From Bacteroidales bacterium UBA3844 (GTDB lineage Bacteria > Bacteroidota > Bacteroidia > Bacteroidales > Paludibacteraceae), in contig DGHQ01000059.1 in NCBI GenBank assembly GCA_002392915.1, positions 62,001-126,000 on the forward strand: DNA of 64,000 nucleotides, in the 5' to 3' direction. This document shows positions 8,459 through 16,671 of the stretch, piece by piece. The notes below the pieces were generated by a model. The model worked only from the letters and a program-made list of their open reading frames with translations. It was not told the DNA's origin and did no database searches. Position 1 is the stretch's first letter. Each line of letters starts with the position of its first letter. Both the position numbers and the translations under genes were made by a program.

Positions 8459-9112
8459 TTATACCTCTTCTCCAGCAAACTTGACTTTCCTTCCCAAAAC
8501 TGTCGCAAATATCATCTCTATATCTTTAAAGAATGAATAGTTACGATAGTAGTACTTGTTCAGTCTCACTTTATCTGGATATATTACAGTGTCGTTATAT
8601 TCTGTGGCTATCTCCTGAATCGGACGAGAATCTCCTTCTGCCTGTCGCTTTGCAACATATTCAGATATCATCTCATCCTCACGGCGATATTTCAACGTTG
8701 CCGGACCAGTAATCCCAGGTCTCAACTTCAACACTATCCTATCATCTCCTTCCAATTTATCCGCATACCCGGGCACATCAGGACGTGGTCCAACAAATGA
8801 CATATTACCGACCAACACATCCCACAGTCCTGGCAGTTCATCCAATTTGTAATGACGAAGTGTTGATCCTAACGGTGTAATTCGGGAATCACCCGCCACA
8901 CTAATTGTACTTCCATGATGATCGACATCCATCGAACGAAACTTATGGCAAGTAAACAATTTTCCTTCTTTTCCCACTCGCTTTTGAGTGAAAATAGCTG
9001 GACCTCCTGGCATTCTATTTTTTATCAGTATAACAATCACCAACAATACCGGCCACAAAATACAAAGTCCAATCAATGCGACCAAGCGGTCGAATATCCA
9101 CTTAAAAAACAT
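8459..9112 (-). CDS. Polyprenyl-phosphate phosphoglycosyl transferase (PglC/WcaJ-type sugar transferase)
   Basis: Monotopic enzyme that transfers a sugar-phosphate from a UDP-sugar to undecaprenyl phosphate, the priming step of repeat-unit synthesis. It has an N-terminal re-entrant membrane helix (about 8-30), KFRSMD (58-63), the catalytic Asp-Glu pair in KLDELPGLW (D91, E92), and NMSFVGPRP (103-111). Its 217 residues match the small PglC form, which lacks the long N-terminal membrane domain. The locus also encodes a second, WecA-like priming enzyme at 10870-11946. Confidence 0.88.
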   Translation of the reverse strand: MFFKWIFDRLVALIGLCILWPVLLVIVILIKNRMPGGPAIFTQKRVGKEGKLFTCHKFRSMDVDHHGSTISVAGDSRITPLGSTLRHYKLDELPGLWDVLVGNMSFVGPRPDVPGYADKLEGDDRIVLKLRPGITGPATLKYRREDEMISEYVAKRQAEGDSRPIQEIATEYNDTVIYPDKVRLNKYYYRNYSFFKDIEMIFATVLGRKVKFAGEEV

Positions 9113-9147
9113 TTATTTCCTTTTTTCAATAATCTAGTTTGTAATAT

Positions 9148-9924
9148 TCAAAGTCTCTTCACATAGTGAAACTTCTTAAACACTCCACACACCAGGTTCA
9201 TTCCTGTCCAAAATGTACTTGAAAAATGACTTTTTTCCATCGCATCGTGCCAAAGCTTATAATGCCATTTAATCATTGTTGTACAACTGTGGGTTGAAAC
9301 ACTGCCTACACGACCTCGACGATACTTAGCCAACACCTCATCCAACAGATGGCATTCTGCTATTTGACTTATTTTCAGCCACATGGCATAGTCATTGTTC
9401 TTTTTAATATCCGCAATTTGAAGAAGTCCTATCGCTTCCCGATCATACATTACAGTCAGACAACCTGGCCAACAGAAGGAATACATACCGATCTTTGAGA
9501 TATGTTTTGGTCCAGAAATGACACATCCAGTCTCCTTGCCATAATTATCAATTTCCTGATATCCGGTATATGAGAAATGATAGTTATTCTCTACCATAAA
9601 CCTCAATTGTTTTTCTAATTTATCAGGCTCCCAAAGATCGTCTGAATCCAAAAATGCGATCCAACGTCCCTTTGCTCTCTTTAATGCATTATTTCTGGAA
9701 ACAGCCGCTCCAGAAAATTCAAGATTGCGTTCAAACTTTATTCGAGGATCCTTATCTTCATAATGTTTGATCAACACTTCAGGATTGTCTGTCGAACAAT
9801 CGTCTTGTATAAGCAATTCCCAATTTTTATATGTCTGAGCCAAAACTGTCTTGATAGAGAAACCTATCAAAGCAGCACAATTAAAATTGGGCATTATTAT
9901 CGAGACCAAACCATAGTCTTGCAT
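9148..9924 (-). CDS. Family 2 glycosyltransferase
   Basis: GT-A glycosyltransferase adding one sugar to the lipid-linked repeat unit. Seen: SIIMPNFNCA at the N-terminus, LLIQDDCSTD (the first acidic motif, about 37-46), FLDSDDLWEP (the DXD-like metal site, 91-100). No membrane segment. The 258-residue length is typical. It lies between wbuC and the PglC-like gene. Sugar specificity cannot be read from the sequence. Confidence 0.87.
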   Translation of the reverse strand: MQDYGLVSIIMPNFNCAALIGFSIKTVLAQTYKNWELLIQDDCSTDNPEVLIKHYEDKDPRIKFERNLEFSGAAVSRNNALKRAKGRWIAFLDSDDLWEPDKLEKQLRFMVENNYHFSYTGYQEIDNYGKETGCVISGPKHISKIGMYSFCWPGCLTVMYDREAIGLLQIADIKKNNDYAMWLKISQIAECHLLDEVLAKYRRGRVGSVSTHSCTTMIKWHYKLWHDAMEKSHFSSTFWTGMNLVCGVFKKFHYVKRL

Positions 9925-9986
9925 ACAAACCTTTTTCCTTTAATGAATAATTAGACTTTTACTAAAAATCAAGGATTATTGGTTTC

Positions 9987-10064
9987 TTACTTCTCTTTGC
10001 CAAAACCTAACTTAGCAAATTTCTCTACAATTCCCCACTCTTCCTTTTTTCGTAAACCATAATC
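9987..10064 (-). pseudogene. Possible C-terminal gene remnant (25 codons)
   Basis: Between wbuC and the GT2 gene a short frame bounded by stops reads as a plausible protein tail (DYGLRKKEEWGIVEKFAKLG, ending FGKEK). It has no start codon and no recognised family. It looks like the leftover 3' end of a lost gene, but chance cannot be excluded. Confidence 0.25.
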
Positions 10065-10156
10065 CTATGATGCAATTTTTCATATTATTAATCAAAGATG
10101 TAACAATATGACTAAATCATGTTGCATCTTCGGTGTTTGTTTGTCGTGTTTGTTTA

Positions 10157-10636
10157 TTATCTCTGCATCACATCCTCCGGTGCGACAGGTTCATACGCCC
10201 CATCTTTTGCTTCGAAAATGACACAAGGTTCGTTGACCTCCACTGTATGCCATGTTCCAGCTGGGATTTGAATCATAATATTACCTGTTGATGGTCCTAA
10301 TTCAAAGCGTGCTGTTTCGCAGCCATTATCATCAAAAAAGATTTCCGTCAATTTACCACGAAGGACAGTCATCGACTCTGAGGTCTTTGTATGACGGTGT
10401 ATAGGAACAATTGTTTCTGGCATCATCGCATTGATTATACGTTGAGAGTTGTCCGAGGACGTTGTGCGCATATCAAATGCTGTACGTTTGCGCTCGCTGT
10501 TTGCCGCCTGCTCTAAAAGGGTGTCTAGAAATTTATTGTCTATTACCATTTTATTATACAATATAGGAGACAATACAACGTCTCCCGTTATTTCATTGAT
10601 TGTTATTTCCAGATCATTACTTGAGATAAAATTCAA
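10157..10636 (-). CDS. wbuC: WbuC-family cupin
   Basis: Small cupin-fold protein often found at the end of O-antigen and capsule gene sets; its reaction is not established. Cupin motif 1 reads PIHRHTKTSESMTVLRGKLTEIF (about residues 78-100), with two His and one Glu as metal ligands; motif 2 is IPAGTWHTVE (about 124-133) with the last His. In E. coli O26-type loci the gene follows fnlABC and wbuB, and all of those partners are also present here, which supports the name. A -7 box TAATTTTG followed by C lies 28 bp upstream. Confidence 0.8.
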   Translation of the reverse strand: MNFISSNDLEITINEITGDVVLSPILYNKMVIDNKFLDTLLEQAANSERKRTAFDMRTTSSDNSQRIINAMMPETIVPIHRHTKTSESMTVLRGKLTEIFFDDNGCETARFELGPSTGNIMIQIPAGTWHTVEVNEPCVIFEAKDGAYEPVAPEDVMQR

Positions 10637-10663
10637 ATAATTTATATTTCACTGAAATCGTCG

Positions 10664-10671
10664 CAAAATTA
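10664..10671 (-). promoter_or_regulatory. -7 element upstream of wbuC
   Basis: On the minus strand TAATTTTG followed by C fits TAnnTTTG. A TTG occurs 23 bp upstream (10695-10697), slightly farther than the usual 19-21. It would let wbuC and the genes after it be transcribed separately from the main operon. Confidence 0.45.
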
Positions 10672-10745
10672 CACTTTTTTCTGGTTTTATTATTCAATTT
10701 TATTCTATTATTCAAATCATACGTGATTTTTTTCATTCTAAATTG

Positions 10746-10858
10746 CCTAGGGTTTACACCATGGGCTAGGGCTTTTTCCAATAAATCATCGTTCTCAAAT
10801 CATCGTTGCCCAAGGTTTACTCCCAGGGCTGGGGTGTGTCGCGTCTTCGACGCTGGGA
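10746..10858 (+). repeat. REP-like palindromic elements between wbuC and the WecA-like gene
   Basis: A degenerate first-hairpin copy at 10746-10770 and a fuller two-hairpin copy at 10808-10858, ending in the GCGTCTTCGACGC hairpin. The second hairpin differs from the RAYT-proximal copies (GCACC..GGTGC) by paired changes, so base pairing is kept. Confidence 0.75.
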
Positions 10859-10869
10859 GAGGAAGGAGT

Positions 10870-11946
10870 TTATTCCTCCTCGCTATATTTTTCTACGACC
10901 TCTTTTTTCTTCTTTCTCCAATCTACATACAATCCTTTGGATTTCAAATAATCTTCATGTAGATGGTAGTATTTCATCTTGAACAGGATGTATGCGACAC
11001 ACAACACTGCTGATGCAATCGCGAAATATGTGTATGGGTCGACGGGAAGGAAGATTGCTCCTAACGATATCGCCAACTGCAGCACCATATATATGCCCGA
11101 CACTAACACATGCGGCATCTTCAGCTCGTTCGCCATCAACTGGTAGGCATGCTTTCTATGCGGCATACTGATGTCTTCATGCAACATCAGTCGGTGGCAG
11201 ATGGTTAGACATCCGTCTACTCCATATACCAACAATAGGAACACCGCCCAAAAATTGGCTGTGTACGACACGTATCTGCCTATCAAAAAGACGAGGGCAA
11301 ACGCTATCGAGACCGCCCCAACGTCGCCCGCAAAACATCTCGCTTTCTTCCTGAAATTGAAAAAACAGAATATCACAACACTCATCGTCAATACGATCAG
11401 CAGATTCCTGTCGATGAAATGGCTCTCTTCATTCAACAACATCAATGGTATCAACACGGATAATGAATAACCTCCCGTGATTCCGTTGATTCCATCCATG
11501 AAATTATATACGTTGATAACACCGGTGCAAAATACTATTCCCACCGCAATAAACCACCAATACCTGAAATCCAAATAACCCCACTGCTGAAACAAAAGCA
11601 ACATGGCGGCAAAATGGACTATCAATCTGTATCTCGGACGCACCGTCTTCACGTCGTCCAAAAAGCTCACCGCACCGATCATAAGAAGACCTAACAAAAA
11701 CCATGGATACCTGAACCCGTAGAATACGGCATATAGAATCGCTCCGAAAATGAATATTATTCCTCCTCCAAGCAACGTGATCTGGGTGTGCGACGAGCGC
11801 AAATTCGGTTTGTCGATAATATTATATTTATCGGCCACTCTGAAATATAGCAGTTCTGCGACAAGCAGGATCGCAAAAATTATTACATACGACAACATAT
11901 TCTCCATTATTTCCATACAGCTGACTAATTCACATTCAGACTGCAC
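10870..11946 (-). CDS. WecA/WbpL-type polyprenyl-phosphate N-acetylhexosamine-1-phosphate transferase
   Basis: Polytopic priming enzyme of the MraY/WecA family, which links a GlcNAc-type sugar phosphate to undecaprenyl phosphate. Seen: SSHTQITLLGGG (about 51-62), SFLDDVK with the Mg-binding D97-D98, NVYNFMDGINGITGG (145-159), FAGDVGA (205-211) and the carbohydrate-recognition loop HRKHAYQL (263-270). About ten hydrophobic segments. The translation start may be one of the inner Met codons (M14 or M17; 11907 or 11898), since residues 1-13 are not membrane-like. A -7 box lies at 12036-12043. A second type of priming enzyme is encoded close by (8459-9112). Confidence 0.87.
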   Translation of the reverse strand: MQSECELVSCMEIMENMLSYVIIFAILLVAELLYFRVADKYNIIDKPNLRSSHTQITLLGGGIIFIFGAILYAVFYGFRYPWFLLGLLMIGAVSFLDDVKTVRPRYRLIVHFAAMLLLFQQWGYLDFRYWWFIAVGIVFCTGVINVYNFMDGINGITGGYSLSVLIPLMLLNEESHFIDRNLLIVLTMSVVIFCFFNFRKKARCFAGDVGAVSIAFALVFLIGRYVSYTANFWAVFLLLVYGVDGCLTICHRLMLHEDISMPHRKHAYQLMANELKMPHVLVSGIYMVLQLAISLGAIFLPVDPYTYFAIASAVLCVAYILFKMKYYHLHEDYLKSKGLYVDWRKKKKEVVEKYSEEE

Positions 11947-12035
11947 TTAGGTTTTCTTTTGATTTTTTCTATTTAATTTTTTTATAAAGTCAAGTTGTCT
12001 CCATCTTTCTATTTACTTCTGACGGAAAAACTTTG

Positions 12036-12043
12036 CAAAAGTA
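12036..12043 (-). promoter_or_regulatory. -7 element upstream of the WecA-like gene
   Basis: Minus-strand TACTTTTG followed by C fits the Bacteroidota -7 consensus. No TTG is seen at the canonical -33 distance. It lies about 90 bp before the gene. Confidence 0.4.
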
Positions 12044-12172
12044 TATCTTTTTTCAATTCTTTTATTCTGAATCAACGATATTTTTTCCACAAATTGGGAA
12101 GAAGGTTGAATGGTGATGATTGAGGGTTGAGGGTTGATTTAACCGTCCATCATACGACCATTCGATTATACC

Positions 12173-12246
12173 ACACCAATCAATTGCCATCGATTGCCCA
12201 GGGTTCACACCATAGGCAGGAGTGTGTCGCGTCTTCGACGCTGGGA
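12173..12246 (+). repeat. Composite repeat: 25-bp CGATTG-type element joined to a REP-like palindrome
   Basis: A 25-bp segment (12173-12197) is repeated exactly at 14242-14266, and here runs straight into a two-hairpin REP-like element (12197-12246). With the copy at 14.2-14.4 kb it brackets the AlbA_2 gene in direct orientation. Confidence 0.7.
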
Positions 12247-12302
12247 ACCAATCTTATATAATATTAATTCGCAGCAACACACGAACAAATATCTACAATA
12301 TA

Positions 12303-14012
12303 TTAATTTTGTTTATTGTTATCATCTTTTTCCCAATGACCAGATGTAGAATGTCCTTTCCATACATAACCAAGCGTCTTCATATCCCTTCTAACTGTAG
12401 CCACCGACACTCCTAATTTTTTACTCAAGTCTTCTCGAGAAATACTAAAATTTTTATGCACCAAATCAACTATCTTATTTTGGCGTTTATTTAAGTGAAT
12501 TTCAGGCTCTTGTACCTTATCATTTAGAGGGTCATTTAGAGGGTCATTTAGAGGGTCATTTAGAGGGTCATTTAGAGGGTCATTTAGAGGGTCATTTCCT
12601 CCCTTTATTTCCCAAACATCTTCTTTTTTGATCACCAAACCCTCTTTTTCAAGACGTTCCAAATCATATCTTTGTAATTTATTCGTTTCTCCTCGATTAA
12701 CATGATATAGAGCAATAAGATCAAAAACAGTAAGCGGATTATCTTCTCCTCTTCGTTCTTGTTCAGATCTGACCAAGCGTGCCAATCTAGGATAATGAAG
12801 TTTAGCATTCATTGTCAATTGAACCTGATAAAAATCAGTTCCCTCAAATGAAGGCAATATTTTACCATCCATTATACTATTGCTAAACATTTTATCTACA
12901 CCCTGTCCACTTCGTTCCACAAGACCAGTTTTTTGTAAAACCTCCACCAATCGTTTTGATCTAGGATTACTACTTACTGTCAGTATATTGTTCATATCAA
13001 CTCCCAACGGGAAACCTCCTGGATTCAAAATCACAAGTTCATCTGGTGATTGCTTAATAACGACATCGCTCTGTATCTGCATTGATCGGTGTGCTACTGC
13101 ATTTAATATAGCCTCTCGTACACTATCTTCATTAAACGACTGTATATCATAAATATAAGTACCCATTCGAAGATGCATTTCGGGATTTGACAACGGTTGG
13201 TTCAAATATTCCCAAACTTTATCAACACCTATAAACAGAGGCAGTTGAAATTCCTTGCGAGCATTATAAGGAATCAAAGCTCTATTTTTCCTGTACTCTA
13301 CAACTATGTTAAACTGAGGTAACAATCGATGGATTACCTCCTGCTTGCCAACTAACATTAATGCAGCATAGTTCAATTTTCCTTCATTAAGCAACTCCAA
13401 ATCTTTCAAGACTTGCTCTGTTGGCAACATTCTAAAACCTGGGCTGTTTTGTTTTTCTGCATATTTTATTTTCATCCTTGCAATAGCCTCCTCATCCAAA
13501 TCCGAAAGAAGAAGCCCATCACATATTTTGGCAGAAAAATCAGGTTCCGTTTCCGAAAGGATCTTCAACATCTGGGCATCACTCATCTCATGTAAATCTT
13601 CCCCGACTCTCATAAGGGGGACTCCCTCAAACTTCAATAATTTTCCAATCGGTCTTGAAGGAACCTCTAAAATCAAAACTCGTTTCCCATTAGAATATTC
13701 CTCTATGGTCTTAACACGTAATCCTAATGAATCGTAAATTGCAGATTCTAATTCACCACATTGACCTTGAGCAAAATCACTTCCACACACTTCATGAGGA
13801 TGATTATCTTCCATGCCCAAGACGAGCCGACCGCCGTTCTCATTTGCAAGAGCAACAATATACCCTAACACACAATGTCGCCGTTCCTTGGGTTCGATTC
13901 TCTTTCCCCCATTATATGGATAATTGCGACGAGCAGATTTGAACTCCACATGATCTTCACTTTCTTTTAACAAGGAAAGTGATAACAAATACTCATTATC
14001 TGTTACCATCAT
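12303..14012 (-). CDS. AlbA_2/Schlafen-type putative DNA-binding regulator with NDPL repeats and C-terminal HTH
   Basis: 569-residue protein of the RecG-related/AlbA_2 group. The N-terminal Schlafen AlbA_2 domain (about 15-150) includes HVEFKSARRNY and ANENGGRLVLGMEDN. The middle (about 290-400) carries EDSVREAILNAVAHRSM and LVILNPGGFP, a conserved segment of this family. The C-terminus has six tandem copies of NDPL (about 474-497) and then a DeoR-like winged helix (ISREDLSKKLGVSVATVRRDM, about 525-545). Function is not established; members are usually called transcriptional regulators and often sit beside mobile or defence genes. It is not a polysaccharide gene and is bracketed by direct repeats, so it looks inserted. 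Confidence 0.8.
   Translation of the reverse strand: MMVTDNEYLLSLSLLKESEDHVEFKSARRNYPYNGGKRIEPKERRHCVLGYIVALANENGGRLVLGMEDNHPHEVCGSDFAQGQCGELESAIYDSLGLRVKTIEEYSNGKRVLILEVPSRPIGKLLKFEGVPLMRVGEDLHEMSDAQMLKILSETEPDFSAKICDGLLLSDLDEEAIARMKIKYAEKQNSPGFRMLPTEQVLKDLELLNEGKLNYAALMLVGKQEVIHRLLPQFNIVVEYRKNRALIPYNARKEFQLPLFIGVDKVWEYLNQPLSNPEMHLRMGTYIYDIQSFNEDSVREAILNAVAHRSMQIQSDVVIKQSPDELVILNPGGFPLGVDMNNILTVSSNPRSKRLVEVLQKTGLVERSGQGVDKMFSNSIMDGKILPSFEGTDFYQVQLTMNAKLHYPRLARLVRSEQERRGEDNPLTVFDLIALYHVNRGETNKLQRYDLERLEKEGLVIKKEDVWEIKGGNDPLNDPLNDPLNDPLNDPLNDPLNDKVQEPEIHLNKRQNKIVDLVHKNFSISREDLSKKLGVSVATVRRDMKTLGYVWKGHSTSGHWEKDDNNKQN
12521..12592 (-). repeat. In-frame 12-bp tandem repeat (6 copies) in the AlbA_2 gene
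   Basis: Six perfect copies of a 12-bp unit (plus strand CATTTAGAGGGT) encode NDPL x6. Because the unit is a multiple of three, copy-number change alters the linker length without a frameshift. Perfect identity of the units suggests recent expansion. Confidence 0.95.
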
Positions 14013-14189
14013 TATCTCAAATCTTTTCGACTTTCATACTCCATTATATTATCCCAATGTGGATTTTTATTTTTCCTTTCCATTATTTTATACAATTACT
14101 TTCTTCCTATTCTCTTTCTTTTTATCTATACTTAAATTATACCAAAAATCACCAAACAATCGCAAATAATCAATCATAAACATTAATCG

Positions 14190-14427
14190 TACATCATTCG
14201 ATTGGCATCGTTCGTCCCGTCCATCCGATTATACGATCTCCACACCAATCAATTGCCATCGATTGCAAACGTCATCCGACCAATCGATCATACGTTCATT
14301 CACACCTATCGATTGGAATTGTTCGTCCCGTCAATCCGACCATTCGATTTTCCCCTCAATCGATTGCCATCGATTGCCCAGGGTTTACACCCTTGGCTGG
14401 GGTGTGTCGCGTCTTCGACGCTGGGAA
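14190..14427 (+). repeat. Composite repeat array with CGATTG motifs and a REP-like palindrome
   Basis: About 185 bp contain repeated motifs (ATCGATTG or CATTCGATT, TTCGTCCCGTC twice, ATCCGA several times), including an exact second copy of the 25-bp element at 12173. A two-hairpin REP-like element at 14377-14427 follows. Together with the bases to 14013 this accounts for the roughly 500-bp gap between the AlbA_2 and TOPRIM genes. No gene is seen in it. Confidence 0.7.
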
Positions 14428-14508
14428 CCCAACTTTCAAGAAAGGCTGATAGATACAAATTCCTGTCTCATTAAAAATTCAGACAATTTGCGTATAAATT
14501 CACAGACT

Positions 14509-15228
14509 TTATGGCAATAAACTATCAACAAACGATTTGAATGAAGCACAACGATTAGAATTATGAAGACTCTCATAATCGTCTTTCGATAAACATGAAA
14601 GAAACGATAAATGATCTCCCTCATGCTTACCGTAATGTTCACCAATAGATTGTAATATTTTCTGTACTTTGTTATATGGATGGAACACTGTTGTCTCAAA
14701 GTCTGAATCATGATCAACCCCTGCATCGGCAAATGCTTCTGCAGGATCGCCTCCTTTGGAAATGATGAAATTATCTATCAAAGCCAACATCCAGGCTTCA
14801 TATTCCATAATTGCAAAATGATAGCGGATATCTACACCGTCAAATCTTAATTGGGACAAATGAGACTCTCGCATACTATCAATCAATTCAAAATCTATCG
14901 ACTGGCTCAGACATAACTCTTTATAATCTTCACCAAACACATCGCGCAGACCTATTATAATTTCAAATCCTTGCGATATAAGATTAGGAATATCTCGCTT
15001 TAGCTTGGATAGGACCAAATTATCATTGTTTACATTAACAATCTGATAGAATGATTTTGAAGATTCCACATCTCCCTGAGACGGATAAGAGACAGATTCA
15101 AACACGTTTTTATTAAGGTTGATGCATAGAAATCCTATTTCAGAAGAATCATACCCTGAATATTTCATGAGTATGTCTGCAACAAACAACATTTCTGCTT
15201 TGCCCTCAACATAAACCGCGCACTTCAT
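14509..15228 (-). CDS. TOPRIM-like DUF4276-type protein, putative effector of an ATPase pair
   Basis: 239-residue protein resembling DUF4276/TOPRIM-fold proteins. The N-terminus MKCAVYVEGKAE has the metal-binding Glu (E8) after a hydrophobic strand. IIIGLRDVFGE (90-100) supplies the second acidic strand in degenerate form. YHFAIMEYEAWMLAL (136-150) corresponds to the HEFEALLF-like segment of DUF4276. The start overlaps the upstream AAA ATPase stop by 4 bp, so the two are translationally coupled. ATPase plus TOPRIM pairs are known anti-phage modules (OLD, Gabija, PARIS designs); function here is inferred from that. The degenerate DXD means nuclease activity should not be assumed. Confidence 0.65.
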   Translation of the reverse strand: MKCAVYVEGKAEMLFVADILMKYSGYDSSEIGFLCINLNKNVFESVSYPSQGDVESSKSFYQIVNVNNDNLVLSKLKRDIPNLISQGFEIIIGLRDVFGEDYKELCLSQSIDFELIDSMRESHLSQLRFDGVDIRYHFAIMEYEAWMLALIDNFIISKGGDPAEAFADAGVDHDSDFETTVFHPYNKVQKILQSIGEHYGKHEGDHLSFLSCLSKDDYESLHNSNRCASFKSFVDSLLP

Positions 15229-16274
15229 TTCTGCTGTCCGTTCAAATAATTGTCTATAAAATCAGACGAGAAAAAATCAAAATTACTCAAACCTGTCATT
15301 CTAAACTTGCGAAACAGATCTGGATTATTTTTTGAATTTATTGAAGTCACCTTTCCATTATTTCTACTCAGCACTTGCCAATCGGCAATATCCACCACAT
15401 CCATCAAAAACGCATCATTCGAACTTGCGATCAACTGCAATCCATATTCTTTGCAATCATTAAAAATCATTTTTCCCAAGTCGACAGAGCGACGATAATC
15501 CAAACCCTCACCTAAATCATCTATCAACAACAAACTAAGCTTCTTATCATGCTTTATAAAAAAGATAAAACACAACAGATACAAAGTACGAAACATACCA
15601 TTAGACAATTGAGTATCCGCCAAAAGAACTAAGTTTTCTTTTATTTGCACCAAACGGAAATCCCTTCCAATTTCTATAACATTTATATCCGCAATATTGT
15701 ATCCTAGAGTCTTTGCAAGAGACTTAACCTTTTTTTTCTCTCCCTCTGAAAGAGAATCCACAAGATTACTAAAAGAGTAACGACTTGCTATTTCAGCTAT
15801 TCCCAATGAATTGCTGATACCCGAACAAGACACCATGACAACCCCTTCTGCCCACTCCATTAATTTTTCGATATCAGGATAGAGCGACTTGTCTCGTCTG
15901 ACCTGAACAATCAATTTATCAGAAGGAGGATCTACAGAAGTATTTTTGTACTTTGCAGTAAGCTTAGTACGATTAATCAATATGTCTCCATTAACAACAA
16001 GACTCTCCTTTTCTACCACATCTTTAGTTATCTTGAAACTATATGTCATAGTCCAAGATTTGTCTTCTTTGGAGCCGAATTTTAGTTCCGTTTCAAAAGA
16101 TTTATCTGTCTTAAAATCGTTGTTCTGAAGAAACTGGGCCACATTTCGGATTGCACGTATAGAGCGAGTCTTGCCTGTCGCATTTCTACCTACAAACAAG
16201 TTTACCGGTTTTAAGGGAGCCAAATCTTTCAGTTCCCAACCAGTTTCTTTATATTCAAACGACGTTAATATCAT
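15225..16274 (-). CDS. AAA/SMC-type ATPase, partner of the TOPRIM-like protein
   Basis: 349-residue ABC/SMC-like ATPase of the AAA_21 kind. Walker A GRNATGKT (29-36), signature-like QLSNG (222-226), Walker B LSLLLIDDLGEGLD (246-259). The final switch segment is LIASSND (281-287), where most relatives have a His (TTHS), which is unusual. First gene of a two-gene unit with its own promoter at 16334-16364, within the polysaccharide locus but not part of sugar synthesis. It probably acts as sensor or activator of the downstream TOPRIM-like protein; that role is inferred. Confidence 0.75.
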   Translation of the reverse strand: MILTSFEYKETGWELKDLAPLKPVNLFVGRNATGKTRSIRAIRNVAQFLQNNDFKTDKSFETELKFGSKEDKSWTMTYSFKITKDVVEKESLVVNGDILINRTKLTAKYKNTSVDPPSDKLIVQVRRDKSLYPDIEKLMEWAEGVVMVSCSGISNSLGIAEIASRYSFSNLVDSLSEGEKKKVKSLAKTLGYNIADINVIEIGRDFRLVQIKENLVLLADTQLSNGMFRTLYLLCFIFFIKHDKKLSLLLIDDLGEGLDYRRSVDLGKMIFNDCKEYGLQLIASSNDAFLMDVVDIADWQVLSRNNGKVTSINSKNNPDLFRKFRMTGLSNFDFFSSDFIDNYLNGQQK

Positions 16275-16333
16275 ACAAGCTTAGCTAGTCTAGCCTCATT
16301 AAATATCAATAAAATATTGTTTTATAATCCGTG

Positions 16334-16364
16334 CAAATATAGCATTTTCTACACGATAAACAAA
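16334..16364 (-). promoter_or_regulatory. Promoter of the AAA-TOPRIM pair
   Basis: On the minus strand TTTG (16361-16364), a 19-bp spacer and TATATTTG (16334-16341) followed by C match the full Bacteroidota consensus. The predicted leader is about 50 nt. The pair can therefore be expressed independently of the polysaccharide operon. Confidence 0.8.
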
Positions 16365-16462
16365 CACCGAACGATATCTAAAGGTCAAACGCTTTTCTAT
16401 TCTCCCAAAACACTTTACTACTCTAACCGCGTAAAAATATGGAGTTGTTGGATTGTCATCTT

Positions 16463-16540
16463 CTATCTTAAAGAATCCGCCACTCTTTTCAAACTTTCAT
16501 CAAAGCTTACCAACTGATAGTCGAAATCGGCTTTGGACAT
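16463..16540 (-). pseudogene. Possible 3' remnant of a small gene (PIN-toxin-like tail)
   Basis: A minus-strand frame ending at 16463 reads RQDKLFVVMSKADFDYQLVS then FDESLKRVADSLR. The ATG at 16540 is internal to this open segment, which is stopped upstream by TAG. The FD.SL...A ending resembles the last strand and helix of PIN-domain toxins, but the match is weak. The remainder of 16365-16671 shows no gene. Confidence 0.3.
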
Positions 16541-16671
16541 AACCACAAATAATTTGTCTTGACGGATATTATTCCGTCTTCTCTATACCCTATAATTTTC
16601 CAACACATCCAACGGCTCCCAGCCTAACTCTTTTCTTAAGACACAAAAGAACTGGAAATCTAATTTGAATG

